From contig JAHNZQ020000181.1 of the NCBI GenBank assembly GCA_019155205.2, forward strand, positions 1,472,165 through 1,536,164: DNA of 64,000 bases, written 5' to 3'. The notes beneath the pieces are model-generated. The model saw only the letters and a list, made by a program, of their open reading frames with translations, searched no databases and was not told where the DNA came from. This DNA comes from Gracilaria vermiculophylla. Lineage: Eukaryota > Rhodophyta > Florideophyceae > Gracilariales > Gracilariaceae. Position 1 is the stretch's first letter; every line of letters begins with the position of its first letter. The translations under genes and the position numbers were made by a program. Shown here piece by piece: positions 25,280 through 36,789 of the stretch.

Positions 25280-26850
25280 GACTATGCATAAACTTTCGAT
25301 GTTCCGCATATTGGGAGAAAACGAAAAATTTCTGCAGGAGGCACTAAGACGAATGCCGGATTATTTCTCACCACAGTTCCTCTCGCTTTCCATGCCACTA
25401 CCTGGTCTACACGATCTTTTCCGAGCGACTTACTCGTCCAGACTGAAGGTCACAGACTTGCGCTCACACTTCCAAAATAGTTCGAGGACACCTTCAGGCT
25501 TTGTTCTTTGCAAAATAACCAAATTTAACCTCGTTGACGATCTCTTATTCTAGAAATTAATATCGTCTTTGAGACTGTGCCATTCTGCCCAAACGCTTCG
25601 CTCAAAATTAAAGGATTATTTCCAAGACGATTGGTAACCGCAGTGCCCATAAGACCTACTCCTTTGCTGTACGAAGCATTTACTGGCACACTATGTACCG
25701 CGACGCCTTATGTTTGTTCGCAAATGTCGTTACTGTCTGGCTGACGAATCGCCAATAACTCTTTTTCAGGACTTTCTTCAGCCTATCCAATTCTAAACCA
25801 ATTATAGAAGATGGTTACGTTTGACTTCTCAACGGATCTCTCTGCCTGGATACAGGTCATGATGAAGGTTTGGTCTTTGTCGACAGCCTTTTCAAGCCAG
25901 AAATCTTTGTGCCGACCAACAAAAAAGCAGGGGGAAAGGATGTAATAGTACTTTCCGACACCCACCATTTCTCAAAGCATGGAGTTTCTCACGCGATAAC
26001 TTTGATTGCGACTCGAAGATCCGCTCCGAGTATTGGCGTTTCTTTTTTTACCCATTTTCAACTTGCGCTCCCACGAATCAACCGCAAATCATCCCCAGAC
26101 CTACATTCAAGCATAAATCTGGATCACCACGCTTTCGGTTATGCTCCGTATTTTAATTATGCCAATTTAGTCCTCGTCTTCAGAGCCGGAATATCTTCTG
26201 CACACGCTGGAATGAAAATAAAACTCTTCTTGTCAAGTTAATCTTCAGATGTGTCTATTCGAGAAGCGTTTCAACTCCATTTATCACTCTCCCATCACAC
26301 AAGCTCTTTATCATTGCAACTACATATCTAATGAATCTCTTAACTACCTCGATAGGCACAAATTATTGGTTTCGATAGCTCGCGAACACATGGCTGCTGC
26401 CTTTTCGACATAAACGTTTCACTCTGCGAAGTCTCGCTCGGAAGTCGGCTACGATCTTTGAGATTTGGTTCTTCCAAATTCCGATAGTCTTTCAGTGATG
26501 CACCGTTCAACGCTTCCAAATAAGTAGCAAATTCGCATAATTGGTCGTTTTGGGATCAAAGATGTCATAGATCTGGTTCCTTACCGTATCGAACTTGCAT
26601 ATACAATGCGCAGAGCTTATGATGTTTTTCATTTCTCAAAGGTCAAAATTTGTCTCCCTTTGGCCAGATTGTTTCGCTAGATATGATGGTTGACAACGAC
26701 AAGGCAATCGAACAATAAGTTTAAGCTTTATTTGGCAAGAATAAGTTTAAAAGGAAGGTTTACTTTCTTGTGCCAATTTTTGATGTGCTCACAGAAGCAA
26801 AGGATTGGCTTCCTCAAGAATACTCTCTCACTGAATGAACAATTGTTTTC
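25280..26850 (+). pseudogene. Chromovirus (Ty3/gypsy) pol fragment: RNase H end to chromodomain
   Basis: LRRMPDY (25340) matches the conserved A-L-S-R-R-P-D-Y end of gypsy RNase H. FYWHTMYRDA near 25690 matches the integrase zinc-finger connector, and VFVDSLFK with VPTNKKAGGKD (25875-25935) the second-Asp region. STANHPQT (26084) matches the S-T-A-Y-H-P-Q-T block. IDLVPYRIELA to DVFHFSKVKI (26570-26650) matches the integrase C-terminal G-P-F/Y region. KRKVYFLV... to WLPQEYSL (26755-26850) is the chromodomain. Several frame changes occur. It is a separate copy from the element at 27.2-33.9 kb. Confidence 0.7.
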
Positions 26851-27158
26851 TTTTTCTTCATTTCAGACTTCGGTGGGTTAGATTCGGTCCAAAAGAGGGT
26901 GCGTGCAACACTCAAAGCTTGTACGGGACAGTCTTGTTACTCTTGTAGCACTTCGAGCTGCTGGCGGACAACATGGTCACGATGCGTCCACATTACGATA
27001 GTTTTCTTTCGCTAAACGAGGTGTAAGACAGGCAATGCTTCCTTGGAAAGAAAGCCTGGAAAAGAATGACGATTTTCCTAGGATTCTTTTAAATGAGTTT
27101 AATGAAAAGTTTATCGTCAAAATCAAAATTTGCAAACTTGGCCTGACACTCCGACTTG
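26851..27158. other. Spacer between two chromovirus copies
   Basis: No gene or repeat recognised. Confidence 0.4.
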
Positions 27159-27418
27159 GTTTTGACAAACTGTTTGCAAGCTAATCTTTTTTTATTTAGT
27201 GGGACCTCGAAAGATAGTTCATCGACGTCACGAGATTTTTCTGGAAGCTGTCCAGCTCAGCTTGTTGTGCCGGGCAACTTATATCTTGGTTGTTGATTTC
27301 TTCAATGGGGATAATCTTAAGTCCATATGAAGGCGTGGTGCTCTCGATTAACATAGGAATCGCAGGACTCAAGTAAAGTTTTATACAACCTACCGTATAC
27401 GTATTTCTTTTCATTTCA
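27159..27418 (+). repeat. 5' LTR of chromovirus
   Basis: Homologous to 33657-33917, with shared central and 3' blocks. It ends ...TTTCA at 27418; the 5' limit is approximate because the terminal TG is mutated. Confidence 0.75.
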
Positions 27419-27419
27419 G

Positions 27420-27435
27420 TGGTAGCATCGCCACC
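27420..27435 (+). promoter_or_regulatory. Primer-binding site, initiator tRNA-Met type
   Basis: TGGTAGCATCGCCACC begins one base after the LTR. Its complement ends GCT-A-CCA, and the implied acceptor helix begins with an A1:U72 pair, which is diagnostic of eukaryotic initiator tRNA-Met. The initiator tRNA of this genome is not in the window, so the match beyond the first seven bases is unverified. Confidence 0.6.
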
Positions 27436-27741
27436 GTTCTGGCCGCTGTGATTGCCCCGGCCGAAGAGGAAAACCGCCGATATGACCGTGGAATTGTTTG
27501 AAGTGACATTTTTTGAAGTGACATTTTTTGAATTGAAAATTTCTTGAAATATCCAGATTTTTCGAGATTTAGTTTTAATTTTGATTTATGGTTTTTGTGA
27601 AAAGAACACCAGTTTGATTGGAAATTGTCTTGTTTTAATTGAAATTTTTATTGGAAATCAACTGTGCTGATTGGTCTAGTCTCTGCAAAGTGGTTCACTG
27701 TAGGTTAACCTGTGGACAGAAGAGCCAGGTAGCCGTAGACA

Positions 27742-29130
27742 TTGAACAGGGGCTTCAGTTCCTGGCTGTTGGAGCCACCCTTGCAGAGTGCTGTGTCTAG
27801 GCCAAGGACATCGGGTGCACGTAAAGGCTTTAGATTACCGAACAATGTGTACCGACCAGGTATTTCTGCTGTAAAGCCAAGTATTTTCTTCTACCTTTCT
27901 GAATTGTTGGCTGGTAGCTATGTAAAAGCTGCTGGGCACAGGTTTCGAGTGACGCCTGTGAGCAATGCACAGCAAGCCTTGGACGAGGTGGAGTTTTCTA
28001 GGTTCTCTCAACGCGCTGTACACTATATCTCTGGGTCTACTCGTGAAGCTGCGTCAATACTAAAAGGACATGAGGTGGTTTACACTGACGACATCACACC
28101 GTGTGAATGTAGGTAGACTGGGGGAAATATCCTGAAACGACAGTTGAGAAGTACTTGCTTAGTGTCAAGCATTGTCCGAGTTATTGGATTCCAAACCAAT
28201 GTCGGGCAAGAGGATGTACTTAAAGCTGCAGAAACTTCCTTACGGGTGCCGGAAATATCAAGGAGAAGAACATTTCTAAGAAGGAGAAAAAACAAATTAA
28301 CATTTCGCTCATGAAACTGTCGAAGCCTCATTCGTTTGGTGGCCACCGTGATGCCTTGAGTGTTCTTGCATGGTTTCACTCAGTTCAAAAACATCTTCGT
28401 CTCCTTCAAATTGGGCATAATGTTCACATAGATGTACGTATTGCAGTCGAATTTGCCTCAACGTATATGACGCGTACCATTGCGAACTCGTGGTTTACGC
28501 TGGTATGGGAGATGAACATCTGCCAACTTGAGAGACTTTTAAGCTCTGCGTATGGAACAATTTATGCCCAAAGACAGTAATGTGAGAGCATGATATAGAC
28601 TCTGTGCGCGAAAGCATAGAACCAGTGTAGCCTTTTATTTGTTTGATTTTCGAAACATTGTGATCGACATTTTAGGGAAAAGTGATTCTAAGAAGTTGGC
28701 AAGATTCAATAAAAGATTGAAGCTTCATACTCTCCTGCAAGTTCGCAAAGCCAGTCCAAAAAGGTTTGAAGAGATAGCGAAGATTAGGCTAGATGTCCAC
28801 GGAGCTTTCTATGGAGCAGAGATCTTCTCTAACCACGGATTTGGGTTCAATACTGGTTTCTAGACTGGATATGTTCCCATGGAGGATGGGAATATCCAGA
28901 GGCAAAATAATCAAAGACAAATGAATGCTGAGCAGATGAGATATTTGAAAAACAATGCCAGTGTTCTTTGTCATAAGCCTGGATGCCGTTCATTGAATCA
29001 CAAAAATGGGAAGAACTAGAGGAAGAAAAAGACTGTTTTGGGGAATAACACGGAAACGAACTGCGCTTCTGAAAATGACTCGCGTTCTCAGGAAGACTGA
29101 GAGGTGCACCTATACAAAAAGTAAACACTA
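27742..29130 (+). pseudogene. Chromovirus gag remnant
   Basis: Open frames at 27742-28116, 28311-28580 and 28639-28863 lie between the primer site and protease. I recognise no capsid motif, so the call rests on position. Near 28970 the reading CHKPGCRSLNH resembles a damaged zinc knuckle and is followed by a Lys/Arg-rich stretch, as is usual at the gag C terminus. Confidence 0.5.
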
Positions 29131-29317
29131 AGATTGAAAATTAAGAGATTGGTATCAACCGCTTGGAGAAGGCGTTTAATTCTCTAAAAGACGAATTGAA
29201 TGCCTTTAGAAGAGAAGTGGGCCGTGATATGCTAATATCTCAGCTTCAGAGTCAAATGCTATGATTAGGAGTCGTGATGACAACATCCTTAGGGAAGGAA
29301 TTATACCCGTAGAAACT

Positions 29318-29460
29318 TTGTGGATAGTTCAAATTGTGAATTGTGCTCCTTGTTTCAGAAGAGAGTATTGTGTATATAGCTCATCTGTTTTTCGACAGAT
29401 TATGGGCCCAGCTAAACGCTAAGACCCTGGGTTCGATTCCCAAAAGTGACCAGAGCCTGA
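29318..29460 (+). repeat. SINE-family copy, longest in the window
   Basis: The 5' part (GATAGTTCAAATTGTGAA) is followed by AGCTCATCTGTTTTTC, the TTATGGGCCCAG core and a perfect B box (CTGGGTTCGATTCCCA). It lies between the gag and protease of the chromovirus. Confidence 0.65.
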
Positions 29461-29547
29461 GAAATTTTACAGGTCTACAGCTGTAGTCCAAATTGGCTAC
29501 TGTAAGCTCGAGGACTCGTACTGTCAGGAAGTAGAGGGCGAGGGGTC

Positions 29548-29640
29548 GTGTTGATAGATCAAATTGTGAACTGTGTGTCATGTGCCACAAGAGAGTGTAG
29601 CGCATAAAGCTCACCTGTTTTCCAACGAACTTTACTTGTA
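29548..29640 (+). repeat. SINE-family copy, second in tandem
   Basis: GTTGATAGATCAAATTGTGA, then TGTGCCACAAGAGAG and AGCTCACCTGTTTTCC. It is truncated before the tRNA-like core. It lies about 90 bases after the previous copy in the same orientation. Confidence 0.65.
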
Positions 29641-29990
29641 ATGAGAGGTAACATGAATAGGCACACTGTAAAAGTATTAAAAGATGATGTACGTAATCCT
29701 AACGTATTCAGCAGAGGTTTCCTGGCTAAGAATAGAAGCAGAAATATCTTTGACGTTTTCAAAAAAACGTTGAAGATTTGCACTTTTCGAAAGGAACAAA
29801 GGAAGAAGCATCGAAAGACATACTCAATGGGTCTTTACCACTTGGAGCTCATACATGTACGTCTAATGGGATCGTTGCCGAATGTAGATAGTATGTTCTC
29901 TTGGGAATTCAAAGGCATGTTTCCCACGATCCAACAATCGACTATGAACAAAGGATTGTGAAGGTTGGACCCGGTGTTTTTCCAGCGTCT
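29641..29990 (+). pseudogene. Chromovirus protease region
   Basis: KVLKDDVRNPNVFSRGFL matches the segment around the retropepsin active site of these elements (usual L-x-D-D-G-x-x-x-N-V-V-S). After a frameshift, YVLLGIQRHVSHDPTIDY is the conserved L-L-G-M-P-W-H block followed by the I-D-Y strand. A stop also interrupts it. Confidence 0.65.
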
Positions 29991-30046
29991 CAGAAAAAGT
30001 ATGAAAAGATTCAAGAAACGAATCTAGGTGTAAAACTTTCTGGAGA

Positions 30047-31800
30047 TTGATAAGAAAGAATATGAAGAAACTTAAATTGTTTAAAGATAGGATACGAGAG
30101 GTTAAGCATTCAAAAGAAGAAAAGAATGCCAAACTGGAGCAACTGCTCGCAGAATCCAAGTCTGTTTTCAAGACAGAGCTACCGCCTGGACTGCCACCGA
30201 AGAGATCCGTTCAATATGAAATCCCGGTGAAGGAAAACTTGAATCCTCCACAACGTCCGTCATTCCAGCTATATCCTTTCGAATTAGAAGAAGCAAAGAA
30301 ACATGTGAAGAAATTACTCAAATCAGGGAAGACAAGACCAAACAAATCACCGTTTCGAGCTTTGTTATTTTTCGTGGAGCACAACTGAAAATTAAGTGGA
30401 GTCGTGAACTATCGAGCACTTAATCGGCGAACTAAAAAAAATAATGCTCTCATCTCGAGATCCGGTGAGATGATTGATAGACTTGGAGGAGGAAAAGTTT
30501 TCTTCAAGTTACTTTTTAAGACCAGATTCCATCAAATACGGGTGATGCCAGAAGATATCGAGAAGACTGCGTTCAAGACAAAATATGGGCAGTTTGAGTA
30601 TCTTGTTATGCCCATGGGGTTTATGATGCTCCCACGGCTTCTCGATTGTCAATGATCCAGCTCTTTTAAGATTGAACTGATGACTTTCGGGTGGTGTATA
30701 TGGATGATCTCCGAATTTCCAGTAAAAATGAAGCAAGCTAATTGAAGCACTTGGAAACTGTATTGAGTTTATCGAAAGAATAATAGTTGTTTGTGCCCCT
30801 AGAGAATTGGAAGTTTATGAAAATAGACATCGAATTTCTAGGATTTCTTGTCGGAAAGGATGGACTGAGAGTCAAACCATCTAAGGTCAAAGTACTGAAG
30901 ACTTGGACAATGCCGAAATCCTTCTTTGAAGTTCAAAGTTTTCGGGGCCTACTGCAATTCTTGCAACGTTTCATACCAAATTTTTTAGAAGTTGCAACTC
31001 CAATAACGAATCTGACAAAAAAAGATCAAGGTATCGAGAAGTGGAATGAAAAATATGATGAGGCCCTTCAGAAGTTAAAAGAAGCAATCATAAATTTTGG
31101 AGGTCAGAGGGGCAAGGGAAAGTTGAAGGGATATTAAGAATGTCTGCCAACTCTGGCTTGGATTTACTTGGAGGTGCCTCGACAACGACTTATATAGTGG
31201 TTCAGTTGCACCGACTAGGTTGCATCAGAAATTACAGTACAAAGGCGAGACACTCAATACTACCAATCATATTGTAACATGACATAAATATAAAAGCCAC
31301 AATTCAATAATGCTTACAACAGCAAGGCACAACAAGGCATGACAGTTCCGTACACTCACGAGACCATGACAGGGCACAAATTCACTCAACCATCTTACAC
31401 TCTCTGTATTCCGCCACCACTCGTGTCCATACAGCAATGTGTGTGTATAGTTACCATGACGAGGCACATTACACTAAACCATATCTGGTGTACATTAAGC
31501 TGAGTTTGCAATGTGTACACCTGGAAACTATATGGGAGTGAACAACGTGCCCAGTAGCACACCTGCACACGTGTACCACACAGAGTCAACTTCTAACACA
31601 GCCCATGGTCCCCTGGAACATTTGGTTGTCAGTGACAGCACAGGCATTCATGCAACAATAAATGCACCAATTCTGGTATCGTCAGATTGGAGCAAGCCGT
31701 TCAGATGTCACACCGATGCTTCGCAGACCGCTGTGAGAGGAACTTTGAAAAAACGTATTGAAAATATAAGAGACTGCGTTATAGCATTCAATTAATAAAC
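30047..31800 (+). pseudogene. Chromovirus RT and RNase H
   Basis: The frame 30047-30388 gives LPPKRSVQYEIPV and KLLKSGKTRPNKSPFRA, the fingers region. The next frame has VVNYRALN and VFFKLLFKTRFHQIRV; the first palm Asp (normally K-L-D-L) is Leu. YLVMPMGF and, in another frame, VVYMDDLRISS give an intact Y-M-D-D box. IEFLGFLVG and the thumb follow, then RNase H (FRCHTDASQTA at 31700). A foreign insertion at 31096-31663 splits the thumb from RNase H. Confidence 0.8.
31096..31663. mobile_element. 568-bp insertion inside RNase H linker
   Basis: The coding sequence reads ...GCAATCATAAAT up to 31095 and resumes GCACCAATTCTGG at 31664. The inserted DNA ends GCAACAATAAAT, repeating the flank (ATAAAT exactly, about 10 of 12 bases overall). 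This is a target-site duplication. No inverted terminal repeats or reading frame of note are seen. It could be a small non-autonomous element or an LTR of an unrecognised family. Confidence 0.65.
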
Positions 31801-32115
31801 TGATCCCTAACAGATTCCGTGTACACAGCTAATAAAAAAAAGCTTCATATGCAAATCACATTCCTTCAGAGGTTCAGATGATGTTTGGAAGGGGCGGAGT
31901 TCGAAGTCTTTACATACAACCAAGTGCTAAAACGTTTCTTCACAAGACCGAGACTAAGTGGAAAGGAATCGAGAGGGCTTGAAACTCTCCAAAACTTTGG
32001 AAGCCTCCCTATAAATCTTAAAAATGGTTAGCTACACGTCTTAAGAGATATTCTATCTAGAGCTTCTTATGTTTTAGAAAAGATTGATGGTAGGCTGTTA
32101 TGTAATGACCATGAA

Positions 32116-33570
32116 GTGCAATATATCAAACAGGAAGATGTGATGACTCGATACGAAGAGAATCAATTCTTTGGTCCTGTTGTGAAAGCCATTAAATATG
32201 AGTGGCCAGATGATCAGATTCAAAGACACAAACTGGAAAACATACTTCCAATGTTCGAAAAGGATGGTGAAAGACTCATGCACAATGGAAAGCTTTTCAT
32301 ACCGATAAGTTTCGTTTCCGATGTGTTGCAACTAGCGCATAACTCTAATATAAGTATCCTGTTTAATTTTGCAAAGGCAATATCGAGACTTCGTAATTTC
32401 CATTGGAGGTACAAGAGTCGAGATGTTCGGAAGTATGTCGAAATATGTATGAGGTGTCAGCAGTTTAAGGACTCCAATCAGAAGTCGATAACCGACCCAG
32501 AAGCATTAGAATTACCAGAGCGAAATTGGGGCTCACTGTCTATAGACATTATCGTAAGCTTACCCGAGTACAAACGTGGATTAGGTGCGATAAATACATG
32601 GGTTGATCGGTTGACCAGAAGAGTTCATTTCAAAAATTGCGCAACTAACGACTCAGCTGAAGACACAGCGAATGCTTTCTTTTAAAACATTTTTTAACAC
32701 CTTGGACGGCTGGATAGCATAAACTCAAAGCAAGATCCAAAGTTCAAATCCAAGTTTTGGGATCCTCTGAGGCAACTTTGTAGATTTAAGCTAAGAATGT
32801 TTACGAGGAAACATCTGCAGACTCATAGAGCGACTGAAATCATTCACAGAATGGTTGAGCATTATCTACGTTGTTATGGCTCTCACCATCAGCATTACTG
32901 GGAGGAACTAGTATCTGCAGCTGAGTTTGCATACAACTCTGCAGTGACTGATGATCTTGAGACGTCATCGTTTGAATTGGACCTTGGATGGATACCGAAG
33001 TCTCTGCTTGAAATGCTTTCTGGAAAGGAGATACTATGGGTAAATGTGGAAGAATTCAATGAAAAGCAGAAAGCCTCACTTGAAGATGCACAGTACTCTA
33101 ACATATTTGCAAAAACGCGCCAAAACATGTATTCTTCTATAAATTATTAGGTTCCTAAATATGAAGTTAGAAGAATTTTGGCTCAACAGGTCATTTTTCA
33201 AGGATGAGTATTCGAAGTCTCAAGAATCTGACAAGCTGGTAGTCAGAAGATTCGGCCGTTCCAAATGGTGAAGTTAATCGGAAAGAATTCTTTGAAACTT
33301 GAGCTCTTTGATCATATCACGATTCTTCCTATTCTTCATTTCAGCCATACAATACTATACAGGAAGAAACAAGCTGATATCGATGCATCTGTTCAGTCAT
33401 GACCAGAACCGATACAAACAGAGGAACGCAGAGAATACGAAGTTGCAGAGATTTCAAAGCACAAGAAAAGAGGAAGGGAATATCAGTTTCTGACTCTTAT
33501 GGAAGGAGAGCTCATTCATGATGCTGAGCGACAAGGACAGAAATCGTTTTTAGACAAAGATGGAACCGTT
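32116..33570 (+). pseudogene. Chromovirus integrase and chromodomain
   Basis: The frame 32116-32685 holds the His-Cys finger with CMRCQQFK intact and a damaged second His, then LSIDIIVSLP (first Asp) and WVDRLTRRVHF (second Asp). The frame 32797-33150 has EIIHRMVEHYLRCYG and WEELVSAAEFAYNSA, the segment after the catalytic Glu. Near 33430, EYEVAEISKHKKRGREYQFL is a chromodomain. The part carrying the Glu falls in the frameshifted gap 32686-32796. Confidence 0.75.
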
Positions 33571-33656
33571 ACGGAGGTATGCCGGACTCTATTCGGCAAG
33601 CAGTAATAATACCTCCATACCATTGTCAAGGGGGTCAATGGTTCGAAGAGGTGAAG

Positions 33657-33917
33657 TGTGAGCCAAACTGTTTGCAAGTTAAACTCTGTGTGTTTAGTGT
33701 GACATCAGAATATAGTTCATTGACGTCACTAGAAATTTCTGAAAACTGTCCAGTTCAGCATGCTGTGCTGGTCAGCTTAGAACTTTGTTCTAGATTTCTC
33801 CAAGGAGGAGAATTTAAAGTCTATGTAAAGGTGTGGTGCTCTCGATTAACAGAGGCATCAGAGAACCTCACGAAAAGTTGTGTTTAACATACCGTATACA
33901 TACTCCTTTTCATTTTA
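33657..33917 (+). repeat. 3' LTR of chromovirus
   Basis: Starts TGTGAGCCAAACTG right after a purine-rich tract (GAAGAGGTGAAG), the likely polypurine primer. It ends near 33917. Confidence 0.75.
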
Positions 33918-35059
33918 TTCATCCTATGGTACCTTAAAGAGCTCCTCGCTGATTTAACTCAAAAGAGCAATAAACGTACGTCTTTGTGTACTACACAATG
34001 GTGGTCTACTGGACTACGCTAATGACGGGACTACCACTGCGTGTGTATTTTCGGTAAAAGTTCTTCGGGAAATGTCGACCATCATAGCCATGATCGTAAT
34101 CAGGTACAAGTTGAAGACAGCCGTACCATTATTGCTCACATCTTCTTGGTGTGATAACTGCTGACTTGCATCAGTCTCAAACGGATCTGCTTTCTCATCA
34201 AGTGTTGATGAAGACAAAGTGTTTGATGTTAGAAAACAGATGAGCTATTTGCGATATACTCTCTTGTGACACAGGGCGCACAGTTCACCATTTGAACTAT
34301 CAACATTTGATTCGTCCTGAAAAACACTAAGGGATACGCAGTTGGTTCTTATACCTATCAATACCTATGGGTTCTCCAAAAGCGGGTATATATAAAAGCA
34401 GAATGCTCTTCTTTTGATTATCTGGTTATTGGACCCCCTACCGTAGGGCCTAAGTCGATGGTGTAGGTAGAAAATTGCGAAAATGCTTTCTGAAGCGCAC
34501 TAAAACCAAGCGCCGCACAGCCTCTTCCTTCTTTAGCGAGTCTCATTTCAACCAATAGAAAAGTTCATAATTTTTAAGTTGGGAGACAAAAAAATTGTAC
34601 ATTGAACAGCTGCAAACCATATGGTGTAGTTGAAATGTAGTGGAGGGCTGCGGAGCACACTTGGGGGCTCGACCAAGAAGGTTAACCTGTTGGTATATAA
34701 TATGTGCCTGACGACAGTTGACGCTGAATGGCAAGCCAGGTGAAAAGAAGACGAAAAGAATGGAGGATATCCGATACCAATAGTTGTGCACCGACGTCCT
34801 CACTTTATAAAGGCAACAGAACATACGTAATCATAAGCTAGTCTGTACTCACGAGAAAGAATACAAAAAAATATAGGTCTCGTAAAACAGTACAAGTAAG
34901 AAACGGTTGAATGACGCACTTCCAACATTGAATGTCACTGAGATCCATCCTCGACCGATTAGGCAGTAAGAAGCAAAGCATCACAATATGAGATGAAAGC
35001 ATCGCAAAATCAGAGACTTCATCAATATTTTGGCTCGATTCGGTGCTGATGAGACATGT
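33918..35059. other. No recognisable gene except a SINE fragment
   Basis: Short frames only (34014-34217, 34543-34824). The SINE-family copy at 34231-34312 is the only feature seen. Confidence 0.45.
34231..34312 (-). repeat. SINE-family copy, inverted
   Basis: On the minus strand: GTTGATAGTTCAAATGGTGA, TGTGTCACAAGAGAG, then AGCTCATCTGTTTTC. It matches the two copies at 29.3-29.64 kb. Confidence 0.65.
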
Positions 35060-35243
35060 TTTATTGATATAAAACCAATTTACCCTTCATCCAACACATG
35101 ATGATGTCGGATTTCAATATGCTTCGCCTTGCGCATTCTAACATCCGTTTTTGTGGATATTACAGTTCCGATGATGTCATGACTTACTGGTACAGGATGT
35201 GCGCACAATCAATTCAAATTTCTTAAAAGATGTCGTTAAGCCA

Positions 35244-35642
35244 TGTGGTACTGTCAGCCCTCCTGTCGAGGTAGTAAAGCACAACGTCCGTTAGGAGTTT
35301 TTGGTGACTCCAAAGGCGCGTATTCCTAAAGGTGGTCTCCGGTATCCGCTGTCGCGAGCCGGGGGAATTNNNNNNNNNNNNNNNNNNNNNNNNNNNNNNN
35401 NNNNNNNNNNNNNNNNNNNNNNNNNNNNNNNNNNNNNNNNNNNNNNNNNNNNNNNNNNNNNNNNNNNNNCCGCATAAAATATCTAAAATAAATAATAAAT
35501 TCTACCGTACCTTAAGGATACTGTAGCGCACGCGGGCGAGATTATGCACCACGTGGCCCAGCTAATAAATTACGAACCCTCCTTAGGAATATTATAACTT
35601 AGGGCCAAACCACCATATTTCCGTAGGAGCCACTGTACTACA
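35244..35642 (-). repeat. Solo LTR with perfect target-site duplication, contains a gap
   Basis: Starts TGTGGTACTGTCAGCCC and ends GTACTACA. It is flanked by AGCCA at 35239-35243 and AGCCA at 35643-35647, a perfect 5-bp duplication typical of Ty3/gypsy integration. About 150-160 expected bases are replaced by 100 Ns (35370-35469). No internal region is seen. Confidence 0.92.
35370..35469. other. Assembly gap (100 N)
   Basis: Placeholder gap inside the solo LTR. Confidence 0.97.
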
Positions 35643-36789
35643 AGCCAGCACAATTGATTGATGTATTCAGAGAAGGAATAAAAATTAGGTTTTCGTTGAA
35701 GAAAGAGCGGTCGACGTCACAAGCTTAGACCTTCATATGATGGGTGTATCCAGAAAGCAGACGACGAATCCCCCCTTGAAAAACATTTATCTTCGTCTGA
35801 ACCCAAATCAGCGTCTTACAATGCTTACAAAGCAGTGAAGCATGCTCGCGGAATCAGCAATCCATAGTTGAGAGTTTTGATTAAGTACCGTATCACTTTC
35901 GTAATGCACTGCCAATATTAGGATAGCGAGTTAGATTCAAAATTTCCCAGAATTGAAACAGAAACAGCTACATTAGATCTCTTCCGTGTGCTTCAAAACG
36001 ACATTGATCCATCCACCTCTTTATACGGAGCATTACTTTTAGAAGTTCACTCATGCTTCGTTGGAAGATCCAAAGCGTTATACAGACAATTAGTCTTCCA
36101 GAAGGCATAGTCAGAAGGCAAAGCGCTGTGTTCTGTCTGTTTATCAATAAAGCATTTGAAGGACAAGTACATTTTTCCAAGATCAGATATATTAAATTGC
36201 GCAAAACGTTGCTTCTTAAACCATTTCGTGAGATGTTTCGGGCCAACCATGCGCAGGTTATCTACAGAGACAACAACCGTGACGCGTTCTTGGCCCACGT
36301 TCTTGAGAAAAACCCATGATGCTGATTCAAGGGACTGAAAACCAATTTTTTACAGAAAAGCCGAAATATTCTTATATCAGAGGCGTCGAGCTTTCCGTGT
36401 CCCGTACGAAGACTTTCCAAGCTTTACCACACGCCCATCAGACTCATCTAAACCCCAAATTGTGGGTAGTTTGATCCAAATTGGGGCGCCTGTAGGTATC
36501 ATCGCATGAAGAAAATCAGCTTTCACATAGATGAGTTTGCCACCATATTTCAGAGCAGTAGCTGTGGGCGCCATCACGGGACGGTGACGCAGGGGGCTAA
36601 ACACGTGTAATAATGAAAGCCAAAAGGGTGCTCTTCGTAGCTAGAAGCCCCAAAACAAGTTGAAAACAGTGCGATCAAAGGACCTAAACCCACTCGATGA
36701 AAGAAAATATCACTAGGGAGAGCAAGAGGCTCAATCCCCATATAAAACTTCTTAACTTCTTGTTGAAACGGCGCGCAACCCAAGAATTA

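Larger units (their letters stand above)
20465..25288 (+). mobile_element. Decayed Ty1/copia retrotransposon with an extra Tudor-like domain
   Basis: The internal region reads gag, protease, integrase, RT and RNase H on the plus strand. TGATGATACTTGACYATGC occurs at 20465 and again at 25269, after the RNase H end. It marks the two LTR starts. The 3' copy loses similarity after about 20 bases where a chromovirus fragment begins, so the 3' LTR is truncated. All coding segments carry stops (TAA, TAG and TGA all occur) and the element is defective. Confidence 0.75.
27159..33917 (+). mobile_element. Decayed full-length chromovirus (Ty3/gypsy with chromodomain)
   Basis: Direct repeats 27159-27418 and 33657-33917 share CAAACTGTTTGCAAG, GGTGTGGTGCTCTCGATTAA and CCGTATAC. 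They flank gag, protease, RT, RNase H, integrase and a chromodomain, all on the plus strand. A primer-binding site follows the 5' LTR directly. The element has been hit by SINE copies (29.3-29.64 kb) and a 568-bp insertion (31096-31663). It is defective through many stops and loss of RT catalytic residues. Confidence 0.8.

Noticed and set aside
25278..25553. A host gene frame of 91 residues.
   Set aside because: The A-L-R-R-M-P-D-Y block and the following integrase segments show it is the RNase H end of a chromovirus.
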